A DNA stretch of 64,000 nucleotides from contig NASX01000016.1 of NCBI GenBank assembly GCA_002085155.1, positions 7,264 to 71,263 of the forward strand, written 5' to 3'. The position numbers and the translations under genes were made by a program. Shown piece after piece: positions 1 through 8,676 of this stretch; position 1 is the first letter of the stretch; the number at the start of each line of letters is the position of its first letter. The notes under the pieces are model-generated. The model was not told the DNA's origin. It searched no databases and saw only the letters and a program-made list of their open reading frames with translations. This stretch comes from Sorangiineae bacterium NIC37A_2. GTDB lineage: Bacteria > Myxococcota_A > Polyangia > Polyangiales > Polyangiaceae.

Positions 1-970
1 GAGTTATGTGGCGAAGAAGGGCAGTCCTTCCTATCCGCTCAGCTCGGAGGTCTTCGTCGGGGGGCTTCCCCAGGGTTTTTCGATGTCCTTCCAGGCGTTC
101 CGGCTCCCCCGCACGTCGGCAAGCTTCGACGCTCCTCCCGAAGACGTCGCCGTCGGACCCGAGGGAGACACCGCAGCCGCCTTCCTCAGCCACAGCCGAA
201 AGCAGTACGTTTTCCGGAACACCACCGCGAGCGGAGTCGTAGCTGGCTTTCTTTCTCCGCTCGCTGCCGGAAAAGAAAGAGCTGGCGTGCTAATCGGATT
301 TCCGAACGGGATCTACTGGGAAGAAGCGCGCCACTTCGGCCGTACCTCACTGATCACCTTCTCTGATTTCATTGAAGAGACTTCGGTCGGTTGGTTCGGA
401 CAAGACGCGATGGTCGCGATCGGTCTGACCTACACGAAGCACGACGTCGGTTGGGGCGCTTGGAGGATCGCCGCTCCTCCCGATCGGGAAGACGTTAGTC
501 TCATTCGCGTCGCCCGCCTCGAGGCCGATCGAGCTCCTCAGTTCTTCGAGCTTGCCATCGGCGTCACCGACTTCGCAGAGGGCGGAGGCATCGCTATCGG
601 TGATGACGAGAGCTTCGGGGTCGTCCTCTGGGCTCAGCGTTTCCCCCATAAATCTCAAGTCCGCTTCGCGGTCATCCAGGACGGCCTCCTCTTCGAGAAG
701 GCCTCCTTCGATCTCCCGACGGAAGCCTCCTGCCGCGTGAGCTCACCCATGTTCGCCCAGAGAGCGCTTCGTTTCCTCGCTTCCGCTCACTGCTCGGACG
801 GGAGCGCTTACCTGTTTGGTATGGACTGGTTTTGGCCCCTTCCGGGCAAAGTTGCGAGCCTCCCCGCCGTCGCCATCAACGAAGACGGCTCGATCGGTCT
901 CGCCCTTTGGACGGAAGAAGACGGGCAGAACGGGGACTATCTCATTCAGACGCGCACCCTGGTTTGGTGA
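1..970 (+). CDS. ACGARS-family lipoprotein, copy 1 (5' end outside window)
   Basis: This is the 3' part of a gene whose start lies left of the window. The reading frame is open from base 2, and the first visible residues (SYVAKKGSPSYPLSSEVF) align with the middle of the two complete downstream paralogues, so the GTG at base 8 is internal. The protein shares with them the blocks SSEVF-GGLP, QYVFRN, WGAWRI, a Gly-rich EGGGIAI stretch, SCRVSSP, SAHCSDGSAYLFG and a terminal QTRTLVW. The paralogues carry an N-terminal lipobox, so this copy is probably also a surface lipoprotein. Function unknown. It is the first of four tandem same-strand copies and its TGA is about 97 bases before the next start. 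Confidence 0.75.
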   Translation, partial: SYVAKKGSPSYPLSSEVFVGGLPQGFSMSFQAFRLPRTSASFDAPPEDVAVGPEGDTAAAFLSHSRKQYVFRNTTASGVVAGFLSPLAAGKERAGVLIGFPNGIYWEEARHFGRTSLITFSDFIEETSVGWFGQDAMVAIGLTYTKHDVGWGAWRIAAPPDREDVSLIRVARLEADRAPQFFELAIGVTDFAEGGGIAIGDDESFGVVLWAQRFPHKSQVRFAVIQDGLLFEKASFDLPTEASCRVSSPMFAQRALRFLASAHCSDGSAYLFGMDWFWPLPGKVASLPAVAINEDGSIGLALWTEEDGQNGDYLIQTRTLVW

Positions 971-1067
971 TTCATCGACGCGTCAAATCCCGGACCGGCC
1001 GCGGGCGGCGGTGAGCCTCTCGTGAGGATCACGGGACGGGCGGTTCGTCTCGTGCTACGAGGCGGCC

Positions 1068-2585
1068 ATGGCCATGCGGTGGAGGGGGCTTACGGTGTCA
1101 CTTTTTGTGGTGGCTTGTGGAGCGCGGTCGAGTTTGCTGCTCGAGGATGGTCCGATCACCGCTGACGGAGATTCGGGTTCGGGCGCCTCGAAACCGGCCG
1201 GGGGCGGCGGCGCACCGGGAAGCGGCGCGTCGGCGAGCGTCGGAGCTGCGTCAGGCGTAGGGGGGGCAGCGGGCGGAGGAGGGAGGCCCGGGAGCGGGGG
1301 CGCACTTGCCGCGGGCGGAAGTGGATTGGGCGGAGGACCCTTTTCCACTGGGGGAAGGATCGATTTCGAGGATTACGAGCCCACCGTTACAGCCATCACT
1401 TATCCCGAGAGAGCCGCCTCGCCGGCGCTCGCCCTCGCGATATCGCCGAGCGGCGAAGCTGCGGTTGTCTTCTTCACCACCGAGAAGGGCCACGTGGGCC
1501 AGGCGCGGTGGCTCGGGGCGAGTTGGGAACCGGGTCTCGACGGAACCGACGATAGGGTCAGGACCGTAACGAACGCCTGGCTCTCGGAGGACGGATATCG
1601 TTCGTGGGTCAGCTATGAGTTTGCTCGCGGAAGCTCCCCCTATCCGCTCGGATCGGAGATCTTCTCTGGGGGGCTCCCCTTCGGAGTCACGACGTCGATC
1701 GAGGAGTTCCAGCTTCCGTACCGGCAGGTGAGCTTCGAGAAGCCTCCTCTCGAGGTTGTCCTCGATCGCTCCGGGGACACAGGCGCGGCGTTCCTCGACA
1801 CAAGCCGCTTTCAATACATGGTCCGGGACTGGAGCGTCCCGGGGTCGGACTCTTCATATGTCCTTCCCCATGTCATGGCTGCCCTCGAGGACTGCCCGAG
1901 CGCGCTCATCTCGCTGCGCGACCAGGTCCTCTGGGAGGATGCACGTTACGATGGGACCGGGATTACCCTTTCCCACATCCCCGTCGACGGCGCCTTCATG
2001 AGCAGACTCCCGCGCCATACCTTTGTCCCTTTCGGGCTCTCCTATTCGGCCAGTAGCAGCGTCTGGGGCGCCTGGAGGGTCGTCCCGCCCGCCAGCGACT
2101 CCTCCGAAGCGTTCATTCGATTCGGATTGCTCCGGACCGGCGGGGACCACCTGATCTGGGAGTTTCCGACGATACGCTCTCCTCGATTCATCGAAGGAGG
2201 AGGCCTCACAGTGAGTCGGGACGGAGAGGTCGCAGCGACCACTTGGGGGTACCGCTTGGCGAACGCATCGGCCGTCCGACTCGCATGGATCAAAAACTGG
2301 GTTTCGAACGAAGGGATCACCGTCCCCTTGGAGACGCCGTCCCTCTGCCGCGTGAGCGCACCTGCTCTCTCCGCAAGCGGTCACCGCCTCATCGCCTCCG
2401 CTCACTGCTCCGACGGACGCGCGTATCTGCTCGCTCCCAATTGGCAGCTCAGCCTGAGCGACTGGGCCGCCGATCTCCCGAAGATCGCTCTCAGCGATTC
2501 CGGCAACCAAGGGTTCGTCGCCTGGACCGAGTGGGTTCCAGGAGACTCGCGCTATCGCATCGAGACGCGCGTGCTCGTTTGGTAA
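1068..2585 (+). CDS. ACGARS-family lipoprotein, copy 2
   Basis: A 505-residue predicted lipoprotein. The N-terminus MAMRWRGLTVSLFVVACGA has a positive charge, a hydrophobic core and a lipobox (VVAC) placing the lipidated cysteine at residue 17. Residues about 40-100 are a Gly/Ala/Ser-rich linker that would hold the globular domain away from the membrane. The remaining 400 residues are rich in Trp and aromatic positions, and include two conserved cysteines in SLCRVSAP and SAHCSDGRAYLL that may form a disulfide. Most of its length aligns with the flanking copies. No enzymatic motif was recognised, and a repeated-strand (propeller-like) fold is only a guess. The ATG at 1068 was chosen because the M-x-(M/L)-R-W-R start is shared by the other copies. 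Confidence 0.8.
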   Translation: MAMRWRGLTVSLFVVACGARSSLLLEDGPITADGDSGSGASKPAGGGGAPGSGASASVGAASGVGGAAGGGGRPGSGGALAAGGSGLGGGPFSTGGRIDFEDYEPTVTAITYPERAASPALALAISPSGEAAVVFFTTEKGHVGQARWLGASWEPGLDGTDDRVRTVTNAWLSEDGYRSWVSYEFARGSSPYPLGSEIFSGGLPFGVTTSIEEFQLPYRQVSFEKPPLEVVLDRSGDTGAAFLDTSRFQYMVRDWSVPGSDSSYVLPHVMAALEDCPSALISLRDQVLWEDARYDGTGITLSHIPVDGAFMSRLPRHTFVPFGLSYSASSSVWGAWRVVPPASDSSEAFIRFGLLRTGGDHLIWEFPTIRSPRFIEGGGLTVSRDGEVAATTWGYRLANASAVRLAWIKNWVSNEGITVPLETPSLCRVSAPALSASGHRLIASAHCSDGRAYLLAPNWQLSLSDWAADLPKIALSDSGNQGFVAWTEWVPGDSRYRIETRVLVW

Positions 2586-2673
2586 GGCCGACTCGGTCAG
2601 CCAAAACGAAACCTAGAGCGCGCCCGCACTTGCAGGCGACACAAAAAGCTTGGTCTCACGACACTGACCATTC

Positions 2674-4224
2674 ATGGCTTTGCGGTGGAGGGCAATCGCT
2701 GTGTCGCTCTGGGCGGTCGCCTGCGGCGCTCGGTCGGGTTTGATTGTCGACGACAACTCGACGTTTTTTCCGGAGGGCCCCTCTGACCTCGGCGCGGGCG
2801 CCTCGAATCCTGGACAATCGGGAGGCGGAGGCGCGCCAGGCGCGGGGGCAGCTCCGAGCATCGGAGGCGCGCCAGGCGTCGGGGCGGCACCGGGTGTCGG
2901 GGCGGCACCGGACGTCGGTGGGGGTCCAAAAAGCGGCGGCCTGAGCGCCGGGGGGAGCGGAGCCAGTGAGCCGTGGACTCCGAGCCCCACGGGCGGAGGA
3001 CCAACCTTCGGCGACCACGAGCCCGAGGTCGTCGAACAGGGAACTTACCCTGAGCGCGCCCTGCTCCCCGACCTCGCGCTCGCGATGACCCGGAGCGGCG
3101 AAGCCGCCGTTCTCTTCTTCACGTCTGAGAGCGCTCACATTGGCCAAGGTCGTTGGTTCGGAGAAGAGTGGAAACCGGAACACGAAGGAACGGAGGTGGG
3201 CGTGCACGGGGTAAAGCGCGCCTGGATCCGAGAGGACGGGCTCCTTTCTTGGGTCAGTTATGCGGTGGAGAGCGGGACTCCTCCGCTCAGCTCTGAAGTT
3301 TTCTCGGGAGGTCTTCCGATGGGCTTTTCGACGTCCTTTGAAGAGTTCCGACTTCCGCTTGGTCCCGGGAATTTCGAGGCGCCGCCTTCGGACATCATCC
3401 TCGGCCCGAGCGGAAACGCGGTCGCCGCTGAGCTGAGCTCGCGCCAGTTTCAGTACACGGTCGACGACGTCAGCGCTTTGGGAGACGACCATGGTGCGCC
3501 TTGTGCTCTCGCCGCAGGCGAGACCGGCGTCAGCTCTCTCTATTCCGTCGGCGACCAGCTCCTCTGGGATGACGCGCGTTACGACGGCGACCTCTTCCTC
3601 CACCCGACTCGAGTCGATGGCGCTGCCCAGGGCGAACCTGATCGCGTCTTTCTCCCGGTTGGCCTCGCTTACACGGACGACGATGTCGCCTGGGGCGCGT
3701 GGAAAGTCGTCGAACCAGGCAATACCGCCACCTTCCCCTATCTCAGAGCCGGCGAACTCTCGCCCGATGGCGATCACGAGCTCTGGGACTTGTACGTGGT
3801 GTCCGCGGCACCTTTTGCGTACGGGGGAGGGCTCGCGGTAACGCCTGACGGCAATACCGCGGTCGTCCTCTGGGGCTATCTCCCGAGCACGCAGGCCTCG
3901 CCAGCGGGCTCTCATGCCCGGATGGCGTGGATCAAAGACAACCTGCTCATCGAGGGCACCACCCACGATTTCCTTACGACCTCCTCCTGCCGCATTGGTC
4001 CCCCATCACTCGCTGGCAGCGGGGAACAGGTCATCGCTTCAGCTCACTGCTCGGACGGCAGCGGCTTCCTGTTTGGGCTCGACTGGCTCGTGCGACTCCC
4101 GGGGAAGGTCGCGGGCCTCCCGGCTGTCGCTATCGACGAATCCGGCGCGGTCGCGCTCGCCGCCTGGACCGAGCGCGACGCCTCAGAGCGCTATCGTATC
4201 CACACACGAACTCTCCGTTGGTAA
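2674..4224 (+). CDS. ACGARS-family lipoprotein, copy 3
   Basis: A 516-residue paralogue of the preceding gene. The N-terminus MALRWRAIAVSLWAVACGA gives a lipidated Cys17. Residues about 40-105 form a Gly/Ala/Pro/Val linker built of short repeats (GAAPGVGAAPDVGG-like), which is the part that differs most between copies in length and sequence. The C-terminal domain keeps the shared blocks SSEVFSGGLPMG, LLWDDARYDG, WGAWKVV, SSCRIGPP, SAHCSDGSGFLFG and a final HTRTLRW. The bases just before its start (CACGACACT then ATTCATGG) recur before copy 4, so the duplication unit includes upstream sequence. Role unknown; probably outer-membrane or surface exposed. Confidence 0.8.
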   Translation: MALRWRAIAVSLWAVACGARSGLIVDDNSTFFPEGPSDLGAGASNPGQSGGGGAPGAGAAPSIGGAPGVGAAPGVGAAPDVGGGPKSGGLSAGGSGASEPWTPSPTGGGPTFGDHEPEVVEQGTYPERALLPDLALAMTRSGEAAVLFFTSESAHIGQGRWFGEEWKPEHEGTEVGVHGVKRAWIREDGLLSWVSYAVESGTPPLSSEVFSGGLPMGFSTSFEEFRLPLGPGNFEAPPSDIILGPSGNAVAAELSSRQFQYTVDDVSALGDDHGAPCALAAGETGVSSLYSVGDQLLWDDARYDGDLFLHPTRVDGAAQGEPDRVFLPVGLAYTDDDVAWGAWKVVEPGNTATFPYLRAGELSPDGDHELWDLYVVSAAPFAYGGGLAVTPDGNTAVVLWGYLPSTQASPAGSHARMAWIKDNLLIEGTTHDFLTTSSCRIGPPSLAGSGEQVIASAHCSDGSGFLFGLDWLVRLPGKVAGLPAVAIDESGAVALAAWTERDASERYRIHTRTLRW

Positions 4225-4318
4225 GCCCGGGGCGATGCTCCTCTGGTCAGGCCGGGTAGGATGAGCTCCGCGTGAGAATCGTGCGACGAAAAGCGCCGTC
4301 CCACGACACTATCGATTC

Positions 4319-5221
4319 ATGGTGTTGCGGTGGAGGGGGCTCGCGGTGTTGCTCTTAGCGGCGGCTTGTGGAGCTCGCTCAGAATTGCTGCTCGATGATG
4401 AGCCGACTTTTTCCCCGACGGACCCTCTGACCTCGGCTCAGGCGCCTCAAAACCCGGACGATCGGGGGGCGGAAGCTCGCCGGGCGCCGGAGGGGCACCT
4501 GGAGTCGGCGCAGGGCCCAGTAGCGGCGGCGGCATGAGCGTCGGCGGAAGCGGCACGGGAGGTGAGCCGGAGGTTCCGTTGGGCTCCGGAGGAGCGCCTG
4601 ACCTCAGCGACAACGAACCAAAAATCGCGCGCGCGGAGTATCCGGTGCCCGCCAGCTCACGCTGCTCGCGCTCGGCGACGACAAGGTCGTCTGGGAGAAG
4701 GCGTGCTTCGACGGCACTAACGTGAGCCCTCCCGCCTCCGTCTTGGTGGACGGCGCTGAGCCGAGCGGGCTCGCGCACCACACCTTCGCTCCTCTCGGGC
4801 TGGCCTATGGCAGCGGCGACATCGCCTGGGGCGCGTGACGAGTCGTCCCACCCATGGACGAGTCCACCCCAGGATTCCTGGGGCTATGAACTCTCGAACG
4901 AGTCGCAGGGCCGACTCGCCTGGATCAAGGATGGAGTCACGAGCGAAGGGCCCACCTTCCTCTTCGACTCACCGTCCCTCTGTCGCATGAGCGCACCTGT
5001 CCTCTCCGCCAGCGGCCATCGTGTCCTCGGCTCGGTTCGTTGTTCGGACGGCACCGCGTACTTGTTCGGTGAAACCTGGGCCTGGAGAGGTCCCGGTGCG
5101 ATCGCCGACCTTCCCGCTGTCGCTCTGAACGAATCCGGCTCCCTCGGACTCGCCGCTTGGACGGAAGGCAGTGGCCAGGGCGGGGCACTATCTCATTCGG
5201 ACGGCGGAGCTCGTTTGGTGA
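4319..5221 (+). pseudogene. Decayed copy 4 of the ACGARS lipoprotein family
   Basis: The start MVLRWRGLAVLLLAAACGA is intact, but the gene is broken in several ways. Around 4408-4416, at a T-run/C-run, the frame shifts: the Gly-rich linker continues in the other frame as GPSDLGSGASKPGRSGG and leads into MSVGGSGTGGEPEVP. After YPVPAS (about 4650) roughly 200 codons are missing compared with copies 2 and 3. The next block LVDGAEPSGLAHHTFAPLG ends in IAWGA followed by TGA where the paralogues have TGG (Trp). After that stop, RVVPP and then WGYELSNES, RLAWIKDG, SLCRMSAP and VRCSDGTAYLFG follow, with a further deletion. The last codons GHYLIRTAELVW and TGA lie in a different frame from the body. 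Not expected to give a full protein. Confidence 0.85.
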
Positions 5222-5261
5222 AGTCCCAGCTCCCACGAGCTGTGAAGTCCCAGTCCCACGA
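5219..5261 (+). repeat. Two-copy direct repeat after the pseudogene
   Basis: TGAAGTCCCAGCTCCCACGA followed at once by TGAAGTCCCAGTCCCACGA. The first copy begins at the stop codon of the decayed lipoprotein gene. It is a small local duplication with no evident function. Confidence 0.6.
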
Positions 5262-5365
5262 GCGTGCGCCACTCGGCGAGTCGGACACGCTCGGACTGCG
5301 TCGGTCACCCTTGAGCGCCCGGAAACCTAAGGCGCGGACCCAGAGGGCGTTCGTGCGCCCGATCG

Positions 5366-6364
5366 TTACTCCTCCGGCGAAGGCTCCGCCGCGGGAGGCG
5401 GAGCGGGCGCGGGAGGCGCTTCTTCCTCGTCATGGGGAGTCGCCGGCGACGCGGCAGGCGCGGTAGCCCGGGGCGCAGCTGAGCGCACGGCGGTCTGTTT
5501 CGGAGCTTTCGCCTTCGCTGCGATCGCCTTGTCGAGCTCTTCTTTCAGCTCGGCGAGCTCAGCGTCCTTCTTGTCGAGCTCGGAGCGAAGAGAAGCGAGC
5601 TCGCTCGTTTCTTGTTCGGTGTCTTTGATCTCCTGATCGACGCGCCGCCGTTCTCCATCGACCCACAGGCGCAGACCGAGATCGCTCTTCGCGAGCTGAC
5701 CTTCGACGAAGCTCAAGATCTCCTTCCGCCTCTCCGGAGAGCTCTCACCTCCGTAGTAGGTCTTCATGACCTCTTCGCGAATGTTCGCGCGGGTGCGCGC
5801 CTCGGCGGAGGTCCCGGAGAAATAGCCGATTGCGCCGCCGGCCGCCGCGAAGGCGAGGAGCAGGAGCGTTCCCCGAATGATGAGTCCGCGGCCGGTCGCT
5901 TGAGCGATCTTTGAGAGCTCCGTGTTCACTTCGCGCAGGCGCGTCTCGAGGAGCATCTGGAGCCCGTCGAAGCCCATGTTGATGAGCGGGGGGCTCACGC
6001 GCATCTCGGAGTCAGAACCCGGAGCGTGACTCGGGCGCGGCGGAGAGAGGGAAGTTTTCTCCGGAGGGTGTGGCGGATTGTGGCTCGGGCGCGGTGGCGG
6101 ATTGTGAGAGGAGGTCCTGGGCGCAACTTTTGGTGTGCCGAGCGAGGGCGTCGGTTCCTCTTCTTCTGGTTCGAGGAGCTCTCCTTCAAGGCTCTCCGGT
6201 GGACGATCGTCGTCGAGGAGCGTCACACGCCTTGTGCTCAACGCTTCGACGTCCGCTGCACTCCCGAGGGGGTCCGTCGGCCGAAGCTCCCTCACATCCG
6301 ATTGACCAAACTCGCCCGTCCCCGTCTGATTCGCCGCGACCCGTCCCTTGGATTCCATCGTCAT
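5366..6364 (-). CDS. Single-pass membrane protein with coiled coil
   Basis: A 332-residue protein of unknown function. Residues 1-125 are acidic, then Pro/His/Ser-rich and probably disordered, with the short repeat SHNPPPRPSHNPP near residue 90. One membrane segment (LIIRGTLLLLAFAAAGGAIG) lies at about 161-183. After it, residues about 235-290 (TEQETSELASLRSELDKKDA and onward) form a strongly heptad-patterned coiled coil. The tail is Ala/Pro/Glu-rich. The arrangement suggests an inner-membrane anchor with a disordered cytoplasmic part and a coiled-coil part on the other side. The gene faces the decayed lipoprotein copy convergently and diverges from the barrel gene at 6642. The start ATGACGATGGAA at 6364 is preferred as the first Met in frame. 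Confidence 0.65.
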   Translation of the reverse strand: MTMESKGRVAANQTGTGEFGQSDVRELRPTDPLGSAADVEALSTRRVTLLDDDRPPESLEGELLEPEEEEPTPSLGTPKVAPRTSSHNPPPRPSHNPPHPPEKTSLSPPRPSHAPGSDSEMRVSPPLINMGFDGLQMLLETRLREVNTELSKIAQATGRGLIIRGTLLLLAFAAAGGAIGYFSGTSAEARTRANIREEVMKTYYGGESSPERRKEILSFVEGQLAKSDLGLRLWVDGERRRVDQEIKDTEQETSELASLRSELDKKDAELAELKEELDKAIAAKAKAPKQTAVRSAAPRATAPAASPATPHDEEEAPPAPAPPPAAEPSPEE

Positions 6365-6641
6365 CCCCGTCCCCGCTGACGCCTAGTTGTCCCTCCTACT
6401 CTACCAAAGTCCTCGCCTTTCCGCCTCTGGCTCAGCTCAAAAATACGCGGCGCTCACGGGCGCACCCGAAACGCTTCGGCCGCGGAGCGGGAACGCGGGT
6501 CGAAGTGCCCGAGACTCCTCGAACAAACACATAGGGCTGTTTCTCTCCCCGTCTCACGGCGAAAACTTGTGACGCGGCCCCCGAGGATGGTAGCGATGTG
6601 AGGGGGCGCCACCGAAGGAGCCCTATTTCCAGGGGAACATC
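6365..6641. other. Divergent intergenic region
   Basis: These 277 bases separate the membrane coiled-coil gene from the barrel gene and must hold both promoters. I found no convincing -35/-10 pair, operator or RNA structure. A purine-rich stretch AGGGGAAC sits just before the ATG at 6642. Confidence 0.4.
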
Positions 6642-7523
6642 ATGACATTACGTACAGCAGCCTTCGCCGCGGCCCTCCTCGCTTTGGGACCGGCAACGGC
6701 CCACGCACAGGCCCGCAATACCTTCTCAGCGCCCACCGGCGAGCTCGGAGCCAACCTGAGCACCGATCCGACCCAAATCTCCCGCATGCACGGGGAGCTC
6801 TCCTTCTATACAGGCAGCCAGGGAAACGTGACGGGGAACGCTCTCGTGCTCCAGGTCGGCGGCGGTGTGAAGGTCACACGGAACCTCGAGATCGCCGGCG
6901 GGGTCACCGGGCACGGATTCATCCAGTCCCAGAACGGGGTCACGACCGACCGGTTCGCTTTTGGCAACCTCTTGCTCGGGGTGAACTACGTTCGCGCCAT
7001 CAACCCCCAGTTTCGTTTCAAGGTCGGCGGCTTCCTCGGCTTCGGTCCCTGGAACTACCAAAACAATCAGTCCACAACCGAAGGCTTCGTTCAGAACATC
7101 ACCGGTCTCGCCACGCACGCGTTTCAGGACCTCTGGTACCACACGCCAAACCTCGTCCACCTGGTCGTCCCCGCGCGCCTCGAGTACGACGTCACGTCCT
7201 CTTTCGTCCTAACGGGCGACGCTCAAGCAGATCTCGGCATCGGTCTCGGCAACAGTAGCACTGGTTTTCTCTTCATCTTCGCGCCAGGCGCCGCCTACTG
7301 GGCCAGCGACAGCTTCTCCCTCGGTTTGCGCCTCCCGCTCCAGTTCCAGAGCTTCGGCGGCGACGGCACGCAGGTCTCCCTCGAGCCCTACGCGCGCTTC
7401 GAGCTCGGCGAAACGGGCTTCCTGTCCACGCGCTTCACCTTGAACCTCGACGACCCCTACGGTTTCTCCTTCGACACTGGGAAAGTCTGGGGCCTTCACG
7501 TCGCTCTCGGCGGGCACTTCTAA
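6642..7523 (+). CDS. Outer-membrane beta-barrel-like protein
   Basis: A 293-residue secreted protein with a clear signal peptide (MTLRTAAFAAALLALGPATA, cleaved after about AHA-QA). The mature part is a series of amphipathic strands with alternating hydrophobic residues and turns: ALVLQVGGGVKVTRNLEIAG, FRFKVGGFLGFGPWNY, NLVHLVVPARLEYDV, GFLFIFAPGAAYW, SLGLRLPLQFQSFGG. It ends in an aromatic (GGHF), as expected for an outer-membrane barrel. Family and substrate are not recognised. The RBS AGGGGAAC precedes the ATG. A broken paralogue lies at about 32200-32830 on the other strand, so this is a small duplicated family in this genome. Confidence 0.65.
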   Translation: MTLRTAAFAAALLALGPATAHAQARNTFSAPTGELGANLSTDPTQISRMHGELSFYTGSQGNVTGNALVLQVGGGVKVTRNLEIAGGVTGHGFIQSQNGVTTDRFAFGNLLLGVNYVRAINPQFRFKVGGFLGFGPWNYQNNQSTTEGFVQNITGLATHAFQDLWYHTPNLVHLVVPARLEYDVTSSFVLTGDAQADLGIGLGNSSTGFLFIFAPGAAYWASDSFSLGLRLPLQFQSFGGDGTQVSLEPYARFELGETGFLSTRFTLNLDDPYGFSFDTGKVWGLHVALGGHF

Positions 7524-7845
7524 CGGTTCACATCCCGCGCCCTCCGCCAGAGCGCGCGACAGGGCGCCTGAGTCCGCCCGCCGCGGCACTTCGACCTTAC
7601 GCCCCAGCGCGATCCACTTCGACCGGCTCCTCTCCGAGTCCGGCCGAAAACATTTTGTGTGCGGCGCTCTTGAGAGAGCACCCCGTGCTTCATCCGCTGC
7701 GCCGGTGAGCCTCGTGAGAGCGTCCCTCGTCGCGAGCGAACGGTCGACGAACCAAACGATGAACGGCGCGGCGAGGGCAAGGCCCAGGGCGACGGACGCG
7801 ACCGACTCGAGGCCGATCAGGCGGCCGCGGAGCCGCGTGGCACGC
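7524..7845. other. Convergent intergenic region containing a gene fragment
   Basis: These 322 bases lie between the barrel gene and the 276-residue lipoprotein gene. Bases 7695-7829 are a displaced copy of an MFS 3' end (listed separately). I see nothing else: no T-tailed terminator and no complete small gene. Confidence 0.5.
7695..7829 (-). pseudogene. Orphan fragment of an MFS transporter C-terminus
   Basis: On the minus strand this stretch reads RGRLIGLESVASVALGLALA, then APFIVWFVDRSLATRDALTR and LTGAA. This is almost identical to the last 45 residues of the intact MFS gene at 11279-12511 (RGRLIGLDYVAYVALGLALA, APVVVWFVDRSLATRDALTR, LTSATG). The match stops abruptly at both ends and there is no start codon of its own, so it is a remnant of a duplicated or deleted transporter. 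Confidence 0.8.
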
Positions 7846-8676
7846 TCACAGGCCCAGCCAAGCCGCTGTGTCCACCCGGCCGAGGACAAGGTCAGCTGTG
7901 ATGTCGCCGCCGTACATGTCGCCGAGGGGCATGTCGCTAAGGTTCTTGAGATCTGCTGAAATTCGAATCTGAGTCGGCTCTGTCCCAGGGCAGGTAAAGA
8001 CGAGCGTATCCGTGCCTTCCTCTTCCTTGAGCAGTTCAGCCTCCTTCAGAACGCATTCGAGCGCCCGACTCCCAGAATGCAGCGCGACTACCTCGCCTGG
8101 CTTCCGTTGGTCCCTCACCCGACCAGAAAACTGGACCGTCACCTCGTAACCGCCAGGCGCAGGTTTCGAAGTCACTTTCTGAACGAGGAGCTTCGAGTCG
8201 AGCGCGACCCGCGTCATGAGAGCGCCTGGGCGCTTCTTTGTCGTCTCCCGTAATCCGGTCAGCAGGCGGGTCGGCACCCGACTCAGATCGAGGCTCGTCG
8301 CCAGAAAGCCTTTTTCTAGCGGCGTCTTCAGGAGAACGAGGAAATTGTGCACTACCGGACTCCCCAATCCGCCACCCTCGACCCGGACTTCGAAGTCGAC
8401 CGGGGCAGCATCGGGCCACGTCGTCAGGGAGAGACTCGATTGGATGGCGTTGATTTCGTCTTGAGACAGCTTCTCTCTCGAATAGAGGCTCGCCGCGATC
8501 GGCCCACGAACTCCTGTCGACAGGTCCTCCGGTCCGAAGAACAACTTGCTTTCCTGCTCCTCTTGAGAATTCTCTCCCCGCCGAGCGGAGCTCGACGGAA
8601 TGTCCTGCGCGCTCTCGTCACACCCGAGCGCGACCATAGCGAGGCAGGCGATGAATGCGGCTCGATAGAGCTTCAC
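7846..8676 (-). CDS. Predicted lipoprotein, last gene of protease operon
   Basis: A 276-residue protein starting MKLYRAAFIACLAMVALGC, with the lipobox (ALGC) putting the lipidated cysteine at residue 19. The mature part begins with a disordered Ser/Glu-rich stretch. Its later region contains EVTVQFSGRVRDQRKPGEVV and two cysteines (ALECVL, FTCPG) that could pair. No known domain was recognised. The start is GTG at 8676, overlapping the stop of the upstream gene as GTGA, which implies translational coupling. In general character it resembles its upstream neighbour (strand-rich lipoprotein with two late cysteines), so the two may be distant paralogues. Confidence 0.7.
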   Translation of the reverse strand: MKLYRAAFIACLAMVALGCDESAQDIPSSSARRGENSQEEQESKLFFGPEDLSTGVRGPIAASLYSREKLSQDEINAIQSSLSLTTWPDAAPVDFEVRVEGGGLGSPVVHNFLVLLKTPLEKGFLATSLDLSRVPTRLLTGLRETTKKRPGALMTRVALDSKLLVQKVTSKPAPGGYEVTVQFSGRVRDQRKPGEVVALHSGSRALECVLKEAELLKEEEGTDTLVFTCPGTEPTQIRISADLKNLSDMPLGDMYGGDITADLVLGRVDTAAWLGL

